Below, piece by piece: positions 33,619 to 42,186 of a DNA stretch of 64,000 bases. Source of the DNA: Geodermatophilus obscurus DSM 43160. GTDB taxonomy: Bacteria > Actinomycetota > Actinomycetes > Mycobacteriales > Geodermatophilaceae. Both the position numbers and the translations under genes were made by a program. Below the pieces are notes generated by a model, which saw only the letters and a list, made by a program, of their open reading frames with translations, was not told where the DNA came from and did no database searches. Position 1 is the first letter of the stretch, and each line of letters opens with the position of its first letter. The stretch spans positions 1,798,001 to 1,862,000 of the forward strand of contig NC_013757.1 of the NCBI RefSeq assembly GCF_000025345.1, read 5' to 3'.

Positions 33619-35139
33619 CAGGCGCGGGCGCCGTCGGAGATGCCGGGCTCGGTCGGGTCGAGCACCGGGATCATCGGGCGCACCCGCTCCAGTCCGACGA
33701 AGACGGTGAAGCCGAGGGCGCAGCCGATGAACCAGCCGTAGTCGCCGACCGAGGCGAACAGCGTCAGCAGGATCGTGGGAATCCCGGCCGCGGCGATGGC
33801 GATGACGGCGTTCGGGTTGTAGCCGTTGCGGAACCAGTACCGGCCGCGCGGCGACATCGAGTACATGTCGTCGACGGCGATGCGCTGCCGGCTGCAGACG
33901 TAGTAGCCGGCGATGAGGATGCCGAACAGCGGGCCGATGAGGCTGCCCAGGATGCCGAGACTGAAGCGGATGCCGTCGGCGTTGTCGTACCAGTTCCACG
34001 GGGTGAGCAGCACCGAGCCGACCGCGGCGACCATGCCGCCGGCCTGCCAACCGATCTTCTGCGGCGAGACGTTGGAGAAGTCGAACGCCGGGGCGATGAA
34101 GTTGGCGACGATGTTGATGCCGACGGTCGCCGTCACGAAGGTGACCCCGCCGAGCAGGATCGCGACGGGTGCGTCAATGCGCTCGACGGTCTCGATCGGG
34201 TCGGTGATCAGCTCGCCGAAGACCGGCACGGTGGCCGAGGCGCAGACGACGGTCAGCACCAAGAAGAACAGGAAGTTGACCGGCAGGCCGAGCACGTTGC
34301 CGCGCTTGACCGCCCCGAAGCTGCGGCCGTAGCGGGCGAAGTCGCCGAAGTTGAGCATCGGGCCGGAGAAGTACGGGACGACGATGGCGATCGCCCCGGC
34401 CATCATCCCCACGGTGGCCCAGCCGCTCAGCGTCGGGCCGGTGTGCAGGTCGAGGTCGACGGCCGACCAGCCGGCCTCCGAGACCAGGTACACCGCCAGC
34501 GCGATCATCGCGACGTAGACGGCGGGCCGGCCCAGTCGATGAACCGCTTGATCGTCTCCATGCCCTTCCAGAACAGCGCGGCCTGGCCACCCAGAGCACG
34601 GCGAAGGAGATCCAGCCGAGCGCGCTCAGGCCGAGGAAGGAATGCTCGGTGAGCGTCTCGGCGCCGGGGACGAACTTCAGCCATGATGTTGAGGCTGCTG
34701 GCGGCGAGGAAGGTCTGCACGCCGTACCAGGCCACCGCGATGAGCCCGCGGATGATGGCCGGCACGTTGGCGCCCTTGACGCCGAACACCGCCCGGTTGA
34801 CCACCGGGTAGGGGACGCCGGTCCTCTGGCTGGGCTTGGCCACCAGGTTGACGAAGACCTGCACGATCAGGATGCCGACCAGCAGCGCGATGAGCACCTG
34901 GCAGCCGCGATGCCGAGGGCGAACAGCGTGCCGGCGGTGACGTACCCGCCGACTCTGTGCACGTCCCACATCCAGAACGCGAAGATGTTGTAGGTGCCCC
35001 AGCGCTGCTCGCGCAGCGGTGCGAGGTCTTCGTTGGTCAGCCGCGGGTCGTAGCCCTCGGCGACGACGGCGCCGCCGGGGGCTGCGGGCGCGGGCGGGGT
35101 CGGCGCGACGATGGGCGTCGGCTCGGAGGGTGCGGACAC
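33576..35139 (-). pseudogene. NCS1-family nucleobase/allantoin/hydantoin permease, four frameshifts
   Basis: The pieces join into one NCS1 transporter of ~510 aa: N-terminus with WGTYNIFAFWMWDVH and GGYVTAGTLFALG; VAKPSQRTGVPYPVVNR; AWYGVQTFLAASSLNIM; YFSGPMLNFGDFARYGRSF; TPWNWYDNADG near the end. To keep the frame one base must be added near 34905, 34681, 34588 and 34526. Each is a single-base loss. The gene cannot make a full permease as written. It starts ATG 35139 and overlaps the racemase start by ~40 bp at the 3' end. Imports purine derivatives or hydantoins in intact relatives. Confidence 0.85.
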
Positions 35140-35383
35140 GGGGCCTCCTGCGGTACCCCCTCCTCGACGGCGAGGGCCCGGAGGCTAGCGGCGCCGTGTT
35201 TCGAGGCTGTGTTCACGGCGGCCGACGTCCTGGCGCTGCTCGCCGAGCACGGTCGGCAGGTCGAGGACGTCGCCGAGGAACCCGTCGACCGGCATCGCCG
35301 CGTGCAGCAGGTCGGCGCCGTCTGGCGAGAGCGAGCGCGGAGCATCGCGAGCGTCACGTCGTGCGCGGCCGGCGGCTGGGTGT

Positions 35384-35947
35384 TCAGGAGCGCCGGCGCT
35401 CGATCGCCTCGAGCACCGTCTTGCGACCCTTGCCCAGCTCGCGCTCGGCCCGCTCGGCACGGTCGAGCTGGGATTCCCCGGTCATCTGCCCGACCAGCTT
35501 GCGCGCCTCGGCCGCGTCGACGTCGACCAGCTCGGCGGCCTTGCGGGCCTCCTTCGCCGCCTCGGTGTTGGCCACGTGCTGCTCGTCGCCGCTCCTCTTC
35601 CGGCGGTCGGTGGCCCGCTTCTCCTCGTCCGTGAGCAGCTGCCAGGCGGCGTCGGGGAGGTAACGTGACGTGCCGCCCGAGCCGCGGGCCCGGTCGTCGC
35701 CGTCGGCGGTGTGCCAGTCCTGCCCGGTCCACTCCTGCAGGTGCCGCTGCGACTCGGTGCGCTCGCCCTCGTGCCGGTAGCCGCCGCCGTGCGCCTCGTA
35801 CTCGTGCGTGAGCAGCTGGCTCTTCCGGGCGCTCCACTGGCCCGGCCTCCCGCCGCGGTCGCCGGCCTTGATCTCTTCCTTGAGCCGCTCGCGCAGCTCC
35901 GGGTCCGTGTAGTCGTCCGCGTAGTCCTCCGCCGACTTCCCGCTCAT
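35384..35947 (-). CDS. Conserved hydrophilic protein (DUF5872-like N-terminus)
   Basis: 187 aa, very charged. The N-terminal ~55 residues (YTDPELRERLKEEIKAGDRG, then PGQWSARKSQLLTHEYEAHG) match a small conserved domain I know as DUF5872-like; the label is tentative. The rest is Lys/Arg/Glu-rich helix with a coiled-coil-like tail (LDRAERAERELGKG). No enzyme motif. Similar domains are found in plasmid- and stress-associated proteins. ATG overlaps the stop of the STAS gene by 4 bp. Confidence 0.65.
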   Translation of the reverse strand: MSGKSAEDYADDYTDPELRERLKEEIKAGDRGGRPGQWSARKSQLLTHEYEAHGGGYRHEGERTESQRHLQEWTGQDWHTADGDDRARGSGGTSRYLPDAAWQLLTDEEKRATDRRKRSGDEQHVANTEAAKEARKAAELVDVDAAEARKLVGQMTGESQLDRAERAERELGKGRKTVLEAIERRRS

Positions 35948-36282
35948 GGGCGCCGGGGTACCCACGGTGTAGCCGGTCCACCCACGTCGGTCAGCACCTG
36001 CGTGACCGCGGGGGAGGGACACAGCTCCACCGGGCGGCCGGCCAGCTCGGCGGTCTCGACGTGGTCGAGCAGCAGCTCGCGCCCGGGCTCGGACAGCGCG
36101 GTGACCGAGCGGGCGTCGATGCGGTCGATCCGCGCGGGCTCGCGGCCGTAGCGCCGCCAGAACGCGTCGACGGCAGCGGCGTCGACCGCGCCGGCGAGGC
36201 AGAGCAGCCGCCCGCCGGTGGTGTTCAGCAGGCGGACGACGCCGCGCCGGGTCGCGGGGCTCTCGGGGGTCTGCGGGCTCAC
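35944..36282 (-). CDS. STAS-domain-like protein
   Basis: 112 aa. Residues ~20-100 have the STAS pattern: LLCLAGAVDAAAVDAFWRRY (strand-helix), RIDRIDARSVTALSEPGREL (the conserved D-x-[ST] turn, here DARSVTALS with Ser as possible phosphorylation site) and VELCPSPAVTQVLTDVG. STAS proteins act as anti-anti-sigma factors. GTG 36282 gives the compact domain. Upstream and coupled to the DUF5872-like gene. Confidence 0.65.
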   Translation of the reverse strand: MSPQTPESPATRRGVVRLLNTTGGRLLCLAGAVDAAAVDAFWRRYGREPARIDRIDARSVTALSEPGRELLLDHVETAELAGRPVELCPSPAVTQVLTDVGGPATPWVPRRP

Positions 36283-36368
36283 CGCCCCAGTGTGCGGCGA
36301 CCCCGGCCGGCCCGGCACCGCGCAGCCCTGACCCCGGCGCCCGGACGCCGGTCGCGGAGGATGGGCGC

Positions 36369-37653
36369 GTGGAGAACCGCGTCGACGTCGCAGACCCCGG
36401 GACGGCGGAGCGCTTCGGCGCCGAGGTCGAGGCGGCCGCCCGCCGGCTGGCCGGGGTGGCCCAGCGGACGCCGCTGCAACGCAGCGCACGGCTGTCCGGG
36501 GCCACCGGCGCCGACGTCTGGGTCAAGCGGGAGGACCTGCAGGTCGGCCGCTCCTACAAGATCCGCGGCGCCTACAACACGATCAGCCAGCTCGACTCCG
36601 CCCGGCAGGCCGCCGGCGTGGTGTGCGCCAGCGCCGGCAACCACGGGCAGGGGGTCGCCTACGCCTGCCGGGCGCTGGGCGTGCGCGGCTCGGTCGTCGT
36701 CCCGGGGACGACGCCGCGCCAGAAGCGGGACCGCATCGCCGCCCTCGGCGGGGAGACGGTCGACCTGGTGGTCACCGGCGACTCCTACGACGAGGCGGCG
36801 GCCGCCGCGCTGACCCTGGCGCGGGACACGGGGGCGACCCTGGTGCCCGCGTTCGACGCCGTCCCCACCGTGGTCGGCCAGGCGACCGTCGCGCTGGAGC
36901 TCCTCGAACAGCTGCCCACGCCGCCGGACGTCGTCGTCCTCCCCGTCGGCGGCGGTGGCCTGCTGGCCGGCTGCGCGACCTGGCTGCGGCGGCACAGCCC
37001 CGCGACCCGCATCGTCGGGGTCGAGCCGGCCGGGGCGGCGAGCATGGCCGCGGCGCTGGCCGCCGGCACGCCGGTGGAGCTGCCGCAGCTGGACACCTTC
37101 GTCGACGGCGCCGCCGTCCGCCGGGTCGGCGACGTGACCTTCCCGCTGGTGCGCGACGCGGGTGCCGAGCTGGTCGCGGTGCCGGAGGGCCAGATCTGCA
37201 CCGAGATGCTCGACCTCTACCAGGTGGACGGCGTCATCGCCGAGCCAGCCGGGGGCGCTGGCGACCGCCGCGCTCACCGGTGGGCTGGTGCCCGTCGAGC
37301 CGGGTCAGACGGTGGTCTGCCTGCTGTCGGGCGGCAACAACGACGTGAGCCGCTACGGCGAGGTGGTCGAGCGCTCGCTGGTGCACCGCGGCCTCAAGCA
37401 CTACTTCCTCATCGAGTTCCCGCAGGAGCCCGGTGCGCTGCGCCGCTTCCTCGACGAGGTCCTCGGCCCGGACGACGACATCGTGCTGTTCGAGTACGTC
37501 AAGCGCGACAACCGGGAGACCGGGGCGGCGCTGACCGGTATCGAGCTCGGCAGCGCGGCGGACTTCCCGGCGCTGCTGGCCCGGATCGAGGCCAGCCCGC
37601 TGCGCATCCAGCACGTCGCCCCCGGGACGACGGCCTACCGCTTCCTCGTCTGA
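36369..37653 (+). pseudogene. Threonine ammonia-lyase (IlvA-type), one frameshift
   Basis: PLP fold-type II enzyme: VKREDLQVGRSYKIRGAYN carries the PLP Lys, ASAGNHGQGVAYA binds the substrate, VLPVGGGGLLAG the phosphate; the C-terminal half has an ACT-like domain (FLIEFPQEPGALRRFLDEVL). It converts threonine to 2-oxobutyrate, first step of isoleucine synthesis. One extra G in the run 37251-37255 shifts the frame after VIAEPAG; removing it gives a 427-residue protein to 37653. As written the catalytic half is followed by a nonsense tail. Confidence 0.9.
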
Positions 37654-37659
37654 GGCCCC

Positions 37660-38145
37660 GTGGGTACCGAGGTGACCACTCGCCCGCTCACCGCCGGCGA
37701 CGGCGAGCTGCTGCGGACGGCGACCCTGGCCAACCTGAACTGGACGGGGGAGCAGCGGTTCACCTCCCACGACGTCGACGAGACCCCCGAGCTGCGCCAC
37801 TACTGCGAGTTCCGGCCTGAGCGCGGCGACCTCGGGTTCGTGGCCGAGACCCGGGGCTCGGTGGTGGGCGTGGTCTGGGCGCTGTTGCTCGCCGCCGACG
37901 ACCCGGGCTACGGGTTCGTCGCGGACGGCGTCCCGGAGCTCAGCCTCCGCGTGTGGCCCGGCCACCGCGGGCGCGGGATCGGCGGCGGGCTGCTGCGCCG
38001 GGCGCTCGAGGAGGCCCGCCGGCGGGGGCTGGCACGGGTCAGCCTCAGCGTCGAGGCCGGGAACCCCTCCGTGCACCTCTACCGCTCGGTCGGCTTCTCC
38101 CCGGTGCCGGGCGCCGCCGACGGGACCATGGCCGTCGACCTGTGA
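37660..38145 (+). CDS. GNAT family N-acetyltransferase
   Basis: 161 aa. Acetyl-CoA motif LSLRVWPGHRGRGIGGGLLR (about residues 93-112) and VHLYRSVGFSPV near the C-terminus are diagnostic. GTG 37660 lies 6 bp after the threonine lyase stop, so the two are probably co-transcribed. Substrate unknown. Its stop is 6 bp from the convergent RT gene. Confidence 0.88.
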   Translation: MGTEVTTRPLTAGDGELLRTATLANLNWTGEQRFTSHDVDETPELRHYCEFRPERGDLGFVAETRGSVVGVVWALLLAADDPGYGFVADGVPELSLRVWPGHRGRGIGGGLLRRALEEARRRGLARVSLSVEAGNPSVHLYRSVGFSPVPGAADGTMAVDL

Positions 38146-38151
38146 GCGGGG

Positions 38152-39473
38152 TCAGCTCCAGTCGATGCGCGCGGCCAGGGTCTGCAGCCGCTCGCCGAGG
38201 ACCGGGTCGAGGGAGGCGGCCCAGGCCACGCGGCCGAGTACGTGCTCGCGGAAGGTCGCCGGGTCGTGCCCGCGGGTCTGGCCGGCCCAGCCGTGCCGGG
38301 CGCAGTTGTGCAGCAGCGCGCGCAGCGCGTCGCGCTCCGGCCGGGGCAGCGTGGGCCGGGCGTTGACGACCGCGCCGAGCACCCGCTGCCGGGATCCGGC
38401 GCCGGCCACCCGGGTCTTGGCCGGGTTGACCCGGAAGCCCTCCTCGGCGGCGACCTCGGTGACCAGCGCGGCGAACCGGTCACCCCGGATCCGCCGGTCG
38501 CCGGAGAAGGTCAGGTCGTCGACGTAGCCGGTGTAGCGGGCGCCGGCGGTCGCGGCGAGGCCGGCCAGCCGGCGGTCGAGACGGAAGCACACCAGGTTGG
38601 CCAGCGCCGGCGAGGTCGGGGCGCCCTGCGGCAGGTGCGGCCTGGCCAGCCGCGTGCCCAGTCGCCGGTGCCGCTCCCGTGCGTCCGCCCCGGTCGGTAC
38701 CGGCAGCGCCCGCCACACCGGCGCTGGCGCGGTCGTGGTCACCAGGGCGGTGACCAGCTGGGCGACCGGCTCGGTCAGCCCCGCGGTGCCCCGCAGCAGG
38801 CCCCGGACCCGCGGGGCAGGGACCGGGGCGAGAAACTCCTCGAGATCCATGCCGAGGACGACGGCACGGCCGGCGTGCAGTGCGGCCGCCGTCCGCACCG
38901 ACCGGCCGGGGATGCAGCCGTGGGCGGCGTCGTGCACCGGGACCGGGGTGGGCACGTGCCGCAGCAGCCGCCGCTGGGCCTCCTTGAGCCGCGGCTTGGG
39001 CTCGGCGGCCAGCCGCAGCCGGCCGCGGCGCTCGACCGCGTGCCAGCGGTAGTGGCGCAGCGGGTCATCGACCGTGCGCTCCAGGCCGCGGACCTCGACC
39101 AGGCGAGCTCGGCCTGGTCGGGGTCCAGCAGCCGGGCGACCGCGGCGGCGTCCGGCAGAGGGGTGACGCCGAAGCGGTCGCGCGCCACGGCGGTGGCCAC
39201 CGGCTGCCGGCGGACGACGCGGCGCGGGGCCCCGGTGCCCTCCCAGCCCTGCGTGGCCGCGACGAACAGGGCCAGCTCCCGCGGCCGGTCGACCGGCGCC
39301 GTGACGTACGCGGCGAGCACCTCGTCGACGACCGTGCCGATCCAGCGCGGCGCCCGCGCGAAGCCGAGGGCGACGGCGACCCGGCGGACCATCCCCCGCC
39401 GCGACCCCGGCCCGGCCAGCAGCGCCGTGGCGGTGCCCGAGGCCGTGAGGGAGGACCGGGTGCCGATCGTCAC
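38152..39473 (-). pseudogene. Retron-like reverse transcriptase, one frameshift
   Basis: C-terminal ~310 residues carry RT motifs in order: VHDAAHG(C)IPGRS, GMDLEEFLAP (motif A Asp), LPQGAPTSPALANL (motif B), GYVDDLTFSGD (catalytic YxDD), EGFRVNPAKTRV and RQRVLGAVVN, the last matching the retron RT VTG element but with Leu instead of Thr. This order is closest to the myxobacterial Mx162 type I remember. The N-terminal ~120 residues (RPRELALFVAATQGW, then PLPDAAAVARLLDPDQAEL) lie in another frame; a base is missing near 39097-39103. GTG 39473 is a weak start choice. RT makes branched RNA-DNA (msDNA) in retrons; a matching RNA would lie just upstream. Confidence 0.8.
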
Positions 39474-39911
39474 CGGCGTGCCCGGCGGGGGAGGCAGCCT
39501 CTCCCTGAGGGAGTCGCCATGCCGTGCGTGGAGCGCTCCTGGTGGCGGCTGACGCCGTGGCCTGCTCGCCGCGTTGCCCCGGGGTTGCCCCGGGGAGACC
39601 GGCTGACGCCGGTCGTCCTGCCCTCCCCGCCGCGCACGGGGCCACCGTAGCGGCGTCGGCGACATCCGTGCTGCTCACCACCGGGTGGCGCGGTCGTGCC
39701 CGTACGGGCACCCCCGAGTCCGTCGAACGGGGCCCCCACGCTCCCCGGGTGGTTCCCACGGGACCGGGGAGGACCCACCGGCGCGGCCCCGGCCGACGGG
39801 GAGCCCTCGATCTCCAGGGAGGGCACGGGGCACTGACAGCTCCGTCACAGGTTCCGGGTCGAGGATCTCCTCGACGGCTGGAGAGTCCGGCCGCGGATCG
39901 AGGAGACAACC
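39474..39911. other. 438-bp region between RT and secreted-protein gene, rich in hairpins
   Basis: No gene. It contains two direct copies of CGGCTGACGCCG (39547-39558 and 39600-39611), each foldable, enclosing a doubled GTTGCCCCGGGG, and a perfect 16-bp palindrome GTGCCCGTACGGGCAC (39696-39711). CGAGGATCTCCTCG is near 39860-39873. This lies 5' of the RT, where a retron RNA would be. Confidence 0.5.
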
Positions 39912-40469
39912 GTGCGCAAGAAGTTGGTCGTCGCCGCCGCAGCCGGCGCTCTCACGCTCACCGGGCTGGCGGTGGCCGTCCCCGCTGTCGCCCAGACCGA
40001 GGACACGAACAGCACGTCGACGTCCGTCGTGGACCGGATCAAGGACGCGCTCTCCGGCCTGGTCGACGACGGGTCGATCAGCCAGGAGCAGGCCGACGAA
40101 GTGGCCACCACGCTCGGCGATTCCGGCTTCGGCGGCCACTGGGGTCACGGCGGCTGGCACGGTCTGGAGGCCGCCGCCGAGGCCCTGGGCATGACCGAGG
40201 ACGAGCTGCGCACCGCGCTGCAGGCCGAGGGGGCCACCCTCGCGAAGATCGCCGAGGAGAAGGGCGTCGCAGTGGACACCCTCGTCGACGCCCTGGTCAC
40301 CGCCCAGCGCGAGGGCATCGCCAAGGCCGTCGAGAGCGGGATGCCCCAGGACGTGGCCGACAAGCGCCTGGCCGACGTGGAGCAGCGGGTGACCGAGTGG
40401 GTCAACTCGACGCACGAGGACCGCCCGTGGGGCCACGGTCGCTGGTGGGGCGGCCCAGACAACGACTGA
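39912..40469 (+). CDS. Secreted protein with signal peptide, His/Gly-Trp rich
   Basis: 185 aa. Signal peptide: KK then LVVAAAAGALTLTGLAVAVP, cleavage probably after AVAQ or VPAVA (~27-28). The mature part is acidic, helical (VVDRIKDALSGLVDDGSIS; EALGMTEDELRTALQ), with Gly-His-Trp stretches (GGHWGHGGWHG and WGHGRWWGG) that could bind metal. GTG 39912 is preceded by GAGGAGACAA. No known family recognised; similar 'EDEL' proteins with a DUF-like helical repeat exist in related actinobacteria but role is unknown. Confidence 0.75.
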   Translation: MRKKLVVAAAAGALTLTGLAVAVPAVAQTEDTNSTSTSVVDRIKDALSGLVDDGSISQEQADEVATTLGDSGFGGHWGHGGWHGLEAAAEALGMTEDELRTALQAEGATLAKIAEEKGVAVDTLVDALVTAQREGIAKAVESGMPQDVADKRLADVEQRVTEWVNSTHEDRPWGHGRWWGGPDND

Positions 40470-40482
40470 CCCCTCGTGCGAC

Positions 40483-40515
40483 AGCGGCGCCGCCCCCGGC
40501 CGGGGCGGCGCCGCT
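40483..40515 (+). terminator. Terminator after the secreted-protein gene
   Basis: AGCGGCGCCGCCCC (40483-40496) and GGGGCGGCGCCGCT (40502-40515) form a 14-bp stem with a 5-nt loop, followed by CTGCTGTCTG. Confidence 0.8.
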
Positions 40516-40560
40516 CTGCTGTCTGCCCGGGCCGAGGGGGGCTGGACGGCGGCGCCGGGC

Positions 40561-40579
40561 GGAGGTTAGCCTCGCCTTA
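40561..40579 (+). promoter_or_regulatory. Possible IdeR/DtxR iron box
   Basis: GGAGGTTAGCCTCGCCTTA matches the palindromic iron box TTAGGTTAGGCTAACCTAA at 13 of 19 positions, about 29 bp before the next ATG. Suggests repression by iron-loaded IdeR. Confidence 0.5.
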
Positions 40580-40607
40580 CCCGTCGAACGGCGGGGAGGA
40601 CGAGGCG

Positions 40608-41048
40608 ATGGAGGTCCGGGTGGGGCTGCGACTGCCGGTCGGGGACGTGACCGTGCTGCTGGGCCCGGCCGCGGCCCGTCGCCGGGTGATGGCCGCGCTC
40701 GACGACGACAGCGGGCGGTGTGCCTCCGGCCACTCCGCCGTCCGGGTGCACCGCGTCGCGGCAACCGCGGACGACGACGTGGACCGGCGCATCGAGGCGA
40801 TCGAGGCGGTGCGCGAGCAGGGGGCCACCATCGTGCTCGTCGACCGGCTCACCGAGGGGTTGGCCGCCCCCGACCGTCGGGCCGTCCTCGCCGCACTGCG
40901 TCCGGTGGCGACCGGTGGCCGCGCCGTCCTGGTGGACGACGACGACCCGGTCGCGGCGCTGGCCGTGGCCGACGGCGCGCTGCGCGCCGACCCGGCCGGT
41001 GGGCTGACGGCCGAGTCGGTGGGGGACCTGGGCTACCTGGCCTCGTAA
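40608..41048 (+). CDS. Degenerate ABC-transporter ATPase-like protein
   Basis: 146 aa. Relics of ABC ATPase motifs can be read: LLGPAAARRRVMAAL sits where the Walker A loop (G-x-x-G-x-G-K-S/T) should be but lacks Lys and the Gly pattern; ATIVLVDRLTEGLAAPDR resembles Walker B plus D-loop without the Glu; LVDDDDPVAALAVAD replaces the H-loop His. It probably cannot hydrolyse ATP. Start ATG 40608 follows GGGGAGGA. A possible iron box lies upstream, so this may be a partner or regulator in an iron/siderophore system, or a decaying gene that kept its promoter. Confidence 0.6.
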   Translation: MEVRVGLRLPVGDVTVLLGPAAARRRVMAALDDDSGRCASGHSAVRVHRVAATADDDVDRRIEAIEAVREQGATIVLVDRLTEGLAAPDRRAVLAALRPVATGGRAVLVDDDDPVAALAVADGALRADPAGGLTAESVGDLGYLAS

Positions 41049-41053
41049 CCGGA

Positions 41054-41087
41054 GGGGCCCGCTGCTCTCAGGCTCGCAGCGGGCCCC
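41054..41087. terminator. Bidirectional terminator hairpin
   Basis: GGGGCCCGCTGC (41054-41065) and GCAGCGGGCCCC (41076-41087), a perfect 12-bp stem with a 10-nt loop between convergent genes. Confidence 0.75.
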
Positions 41088-41110
41088 TGCAGCGGAGCCG
41101 TTCCGTCAGG

Positions 41111-41401
41111 TCACCTGGCTTCGTAGGTGAGGCAGTCGGCGGCGTCGGTGCCCGGCCCGACGCGCACGCTCGGGGCGTGGCACTCCAGCTTGTCGTTGTG
41201 CACGCAGTCGGCGCGGTGGCAGGCGCCGACCATCCCGTTGCGGTCGAGACCGCCGCGGAAGCTGATCTCCACGAAGGTGCCGCAGTGGGCGTGGTCGCCG
41301 CCCACCGTGATCGCGCCCGCGTGACAGCTGTGCTCGGCGTTGTACGAGCAGCTGCTGACGGCGCAGTCCTGAACCTGGGGCATGTCCTGGAGAGAGGTCA
41401 T
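41111..41401 (-). CDS. DUF1540 cysteine-rich protein
   Basis: 96 aa with two DUF1540 units: VQDCAVSSCSYNAEHSCHAG and ACHRADCVHNDKLECHA, the C-x4-C-x5-7-C pattern, and a further Cys in AHCGTF and ADCLTY. Cys positions suggest a metal site or disulfides. No signal peptide. Biological role unknown. ATG 41401 gives the compact two-repeat protein. Confidence 0.88.
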   Translation of the reverse strand: MTSLQDMPQVQDCAVSSCSYNAEHSCHAGAITVGGDHAHCGTFVEISFRGGLDRNGMVGACHRADCVHNDKLECHAPSVRVGPGTDAADCLTYEAR

Positions 41402-41583
41402 GCCCCAGGTTGGCAGGTCCCCGGGTACCCCGCCAGCAAGCTGAGGCTCCCCTAACGCCCAGGTCAGCGACCTGTGAGCGGAACTGGAACGGGCGCATCG
41501 CACAGCGATCCCACAGCCGCTCCACCGCCGTCTCCGAGCCGTCGCGGGGACCATGGGAGTGCAGACAGAGGAGGTGACGGCAC

Positions 41584-42186
41584 GTGGTGGTGCAGACCGG
41601 CCCGGCCGCCACAGGGGCCGAACGGGCCTCGGGTGGTGCGGCTCCGCACGGCGTCCTGGTGGTCGTCGGCGGGCTCCCGGGCAGTGGCAAGACGACGCTG
41701 CTGCGCCGGCTGGTGGCCGAGCGGGCGCCCGAGGTCGTCGGCCTGGACTCCGAGGACGTCGCCGCACGGGTGCAGGCGGCGGGCGTGCGCGTCCCGTACC
41801 GCCTGATCCGGCCGCTGGTGCACGCCTGGCACCGGGTCCGGGTGCTCCGCGTCGTCTCCGGGCCCGCGCCGGTCGTCGTCCTCACCGACCCCTGGACCCG
41901 GCCGTGGTGGCGGTCCGCCGTGCTGCGCGCCGCGCGGCGCGCCGGGCGCTCGGTGCGGCTGGTGCTGCTCGACGCGTCACGGGAGCTCGCCGAGAGCGGG
42001 CAGGCCGCCCGCGGGCGGTCCGTCCCGGCGCGGTCGATGCGCCGGCACGCCAGCCGCTGGGACTCCCTGCTGCAGACCGTCGCGGAGCCGGCCGGAGGAG
42101 CCGGGACGGACCCGGTGACCGTCGTGGACCGGGTGCGGGCCGACCGCCTCACCCTCGCCGACGTCCTCGGCAGGCCGGCGGCCTGA
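41584..42186 (+). CDS. P-loop ATP/GTP-binding kinase-like protein
   Basis: 200 aa. The N-terminus has a textbook Walker [19 protein letters not shown] (about 26-43), then [13 protein letters not shown] and [13 protein letters not shown] as possible Walker B. Such proteins (AAA_33-like) are small-molecule or nucleic-acid kinases. The tail ends [21 protein letters not shown] 41584. Tail-to-tail overlap of 38 bp with the carotene dioxygenase gene. Confidence 0.8.
   Translation: MVVQTGPAATGAERASGGAAPHGVLVVVGGLPGSGKTTLLRRLVAERAPEVVGLDSEDVAARVQAAGVRVPYRLIRPLVHAWHRVRVLRVVSGPAPVVVLTDPWTRPWWRSAVLRAARRAGRSVRLVLLDASRELAESGQAARGRSVPARSMRRHASRWDSLLQTVAEPAGGAGTDPVTVVDRVRADRLTLADVLGRPAA

Noticed and set aside
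39547..39711. Definite msr-msd retron RNA
   Set aside because: Hairpins are present but I cannot identify a1/a2 repeats or the branching G by eye; claimed only as candidate.
40608..41048. Functional siderophore-ABC ATPase
   Set aside because: Walker A, Walker B and H-loop residues are missing.
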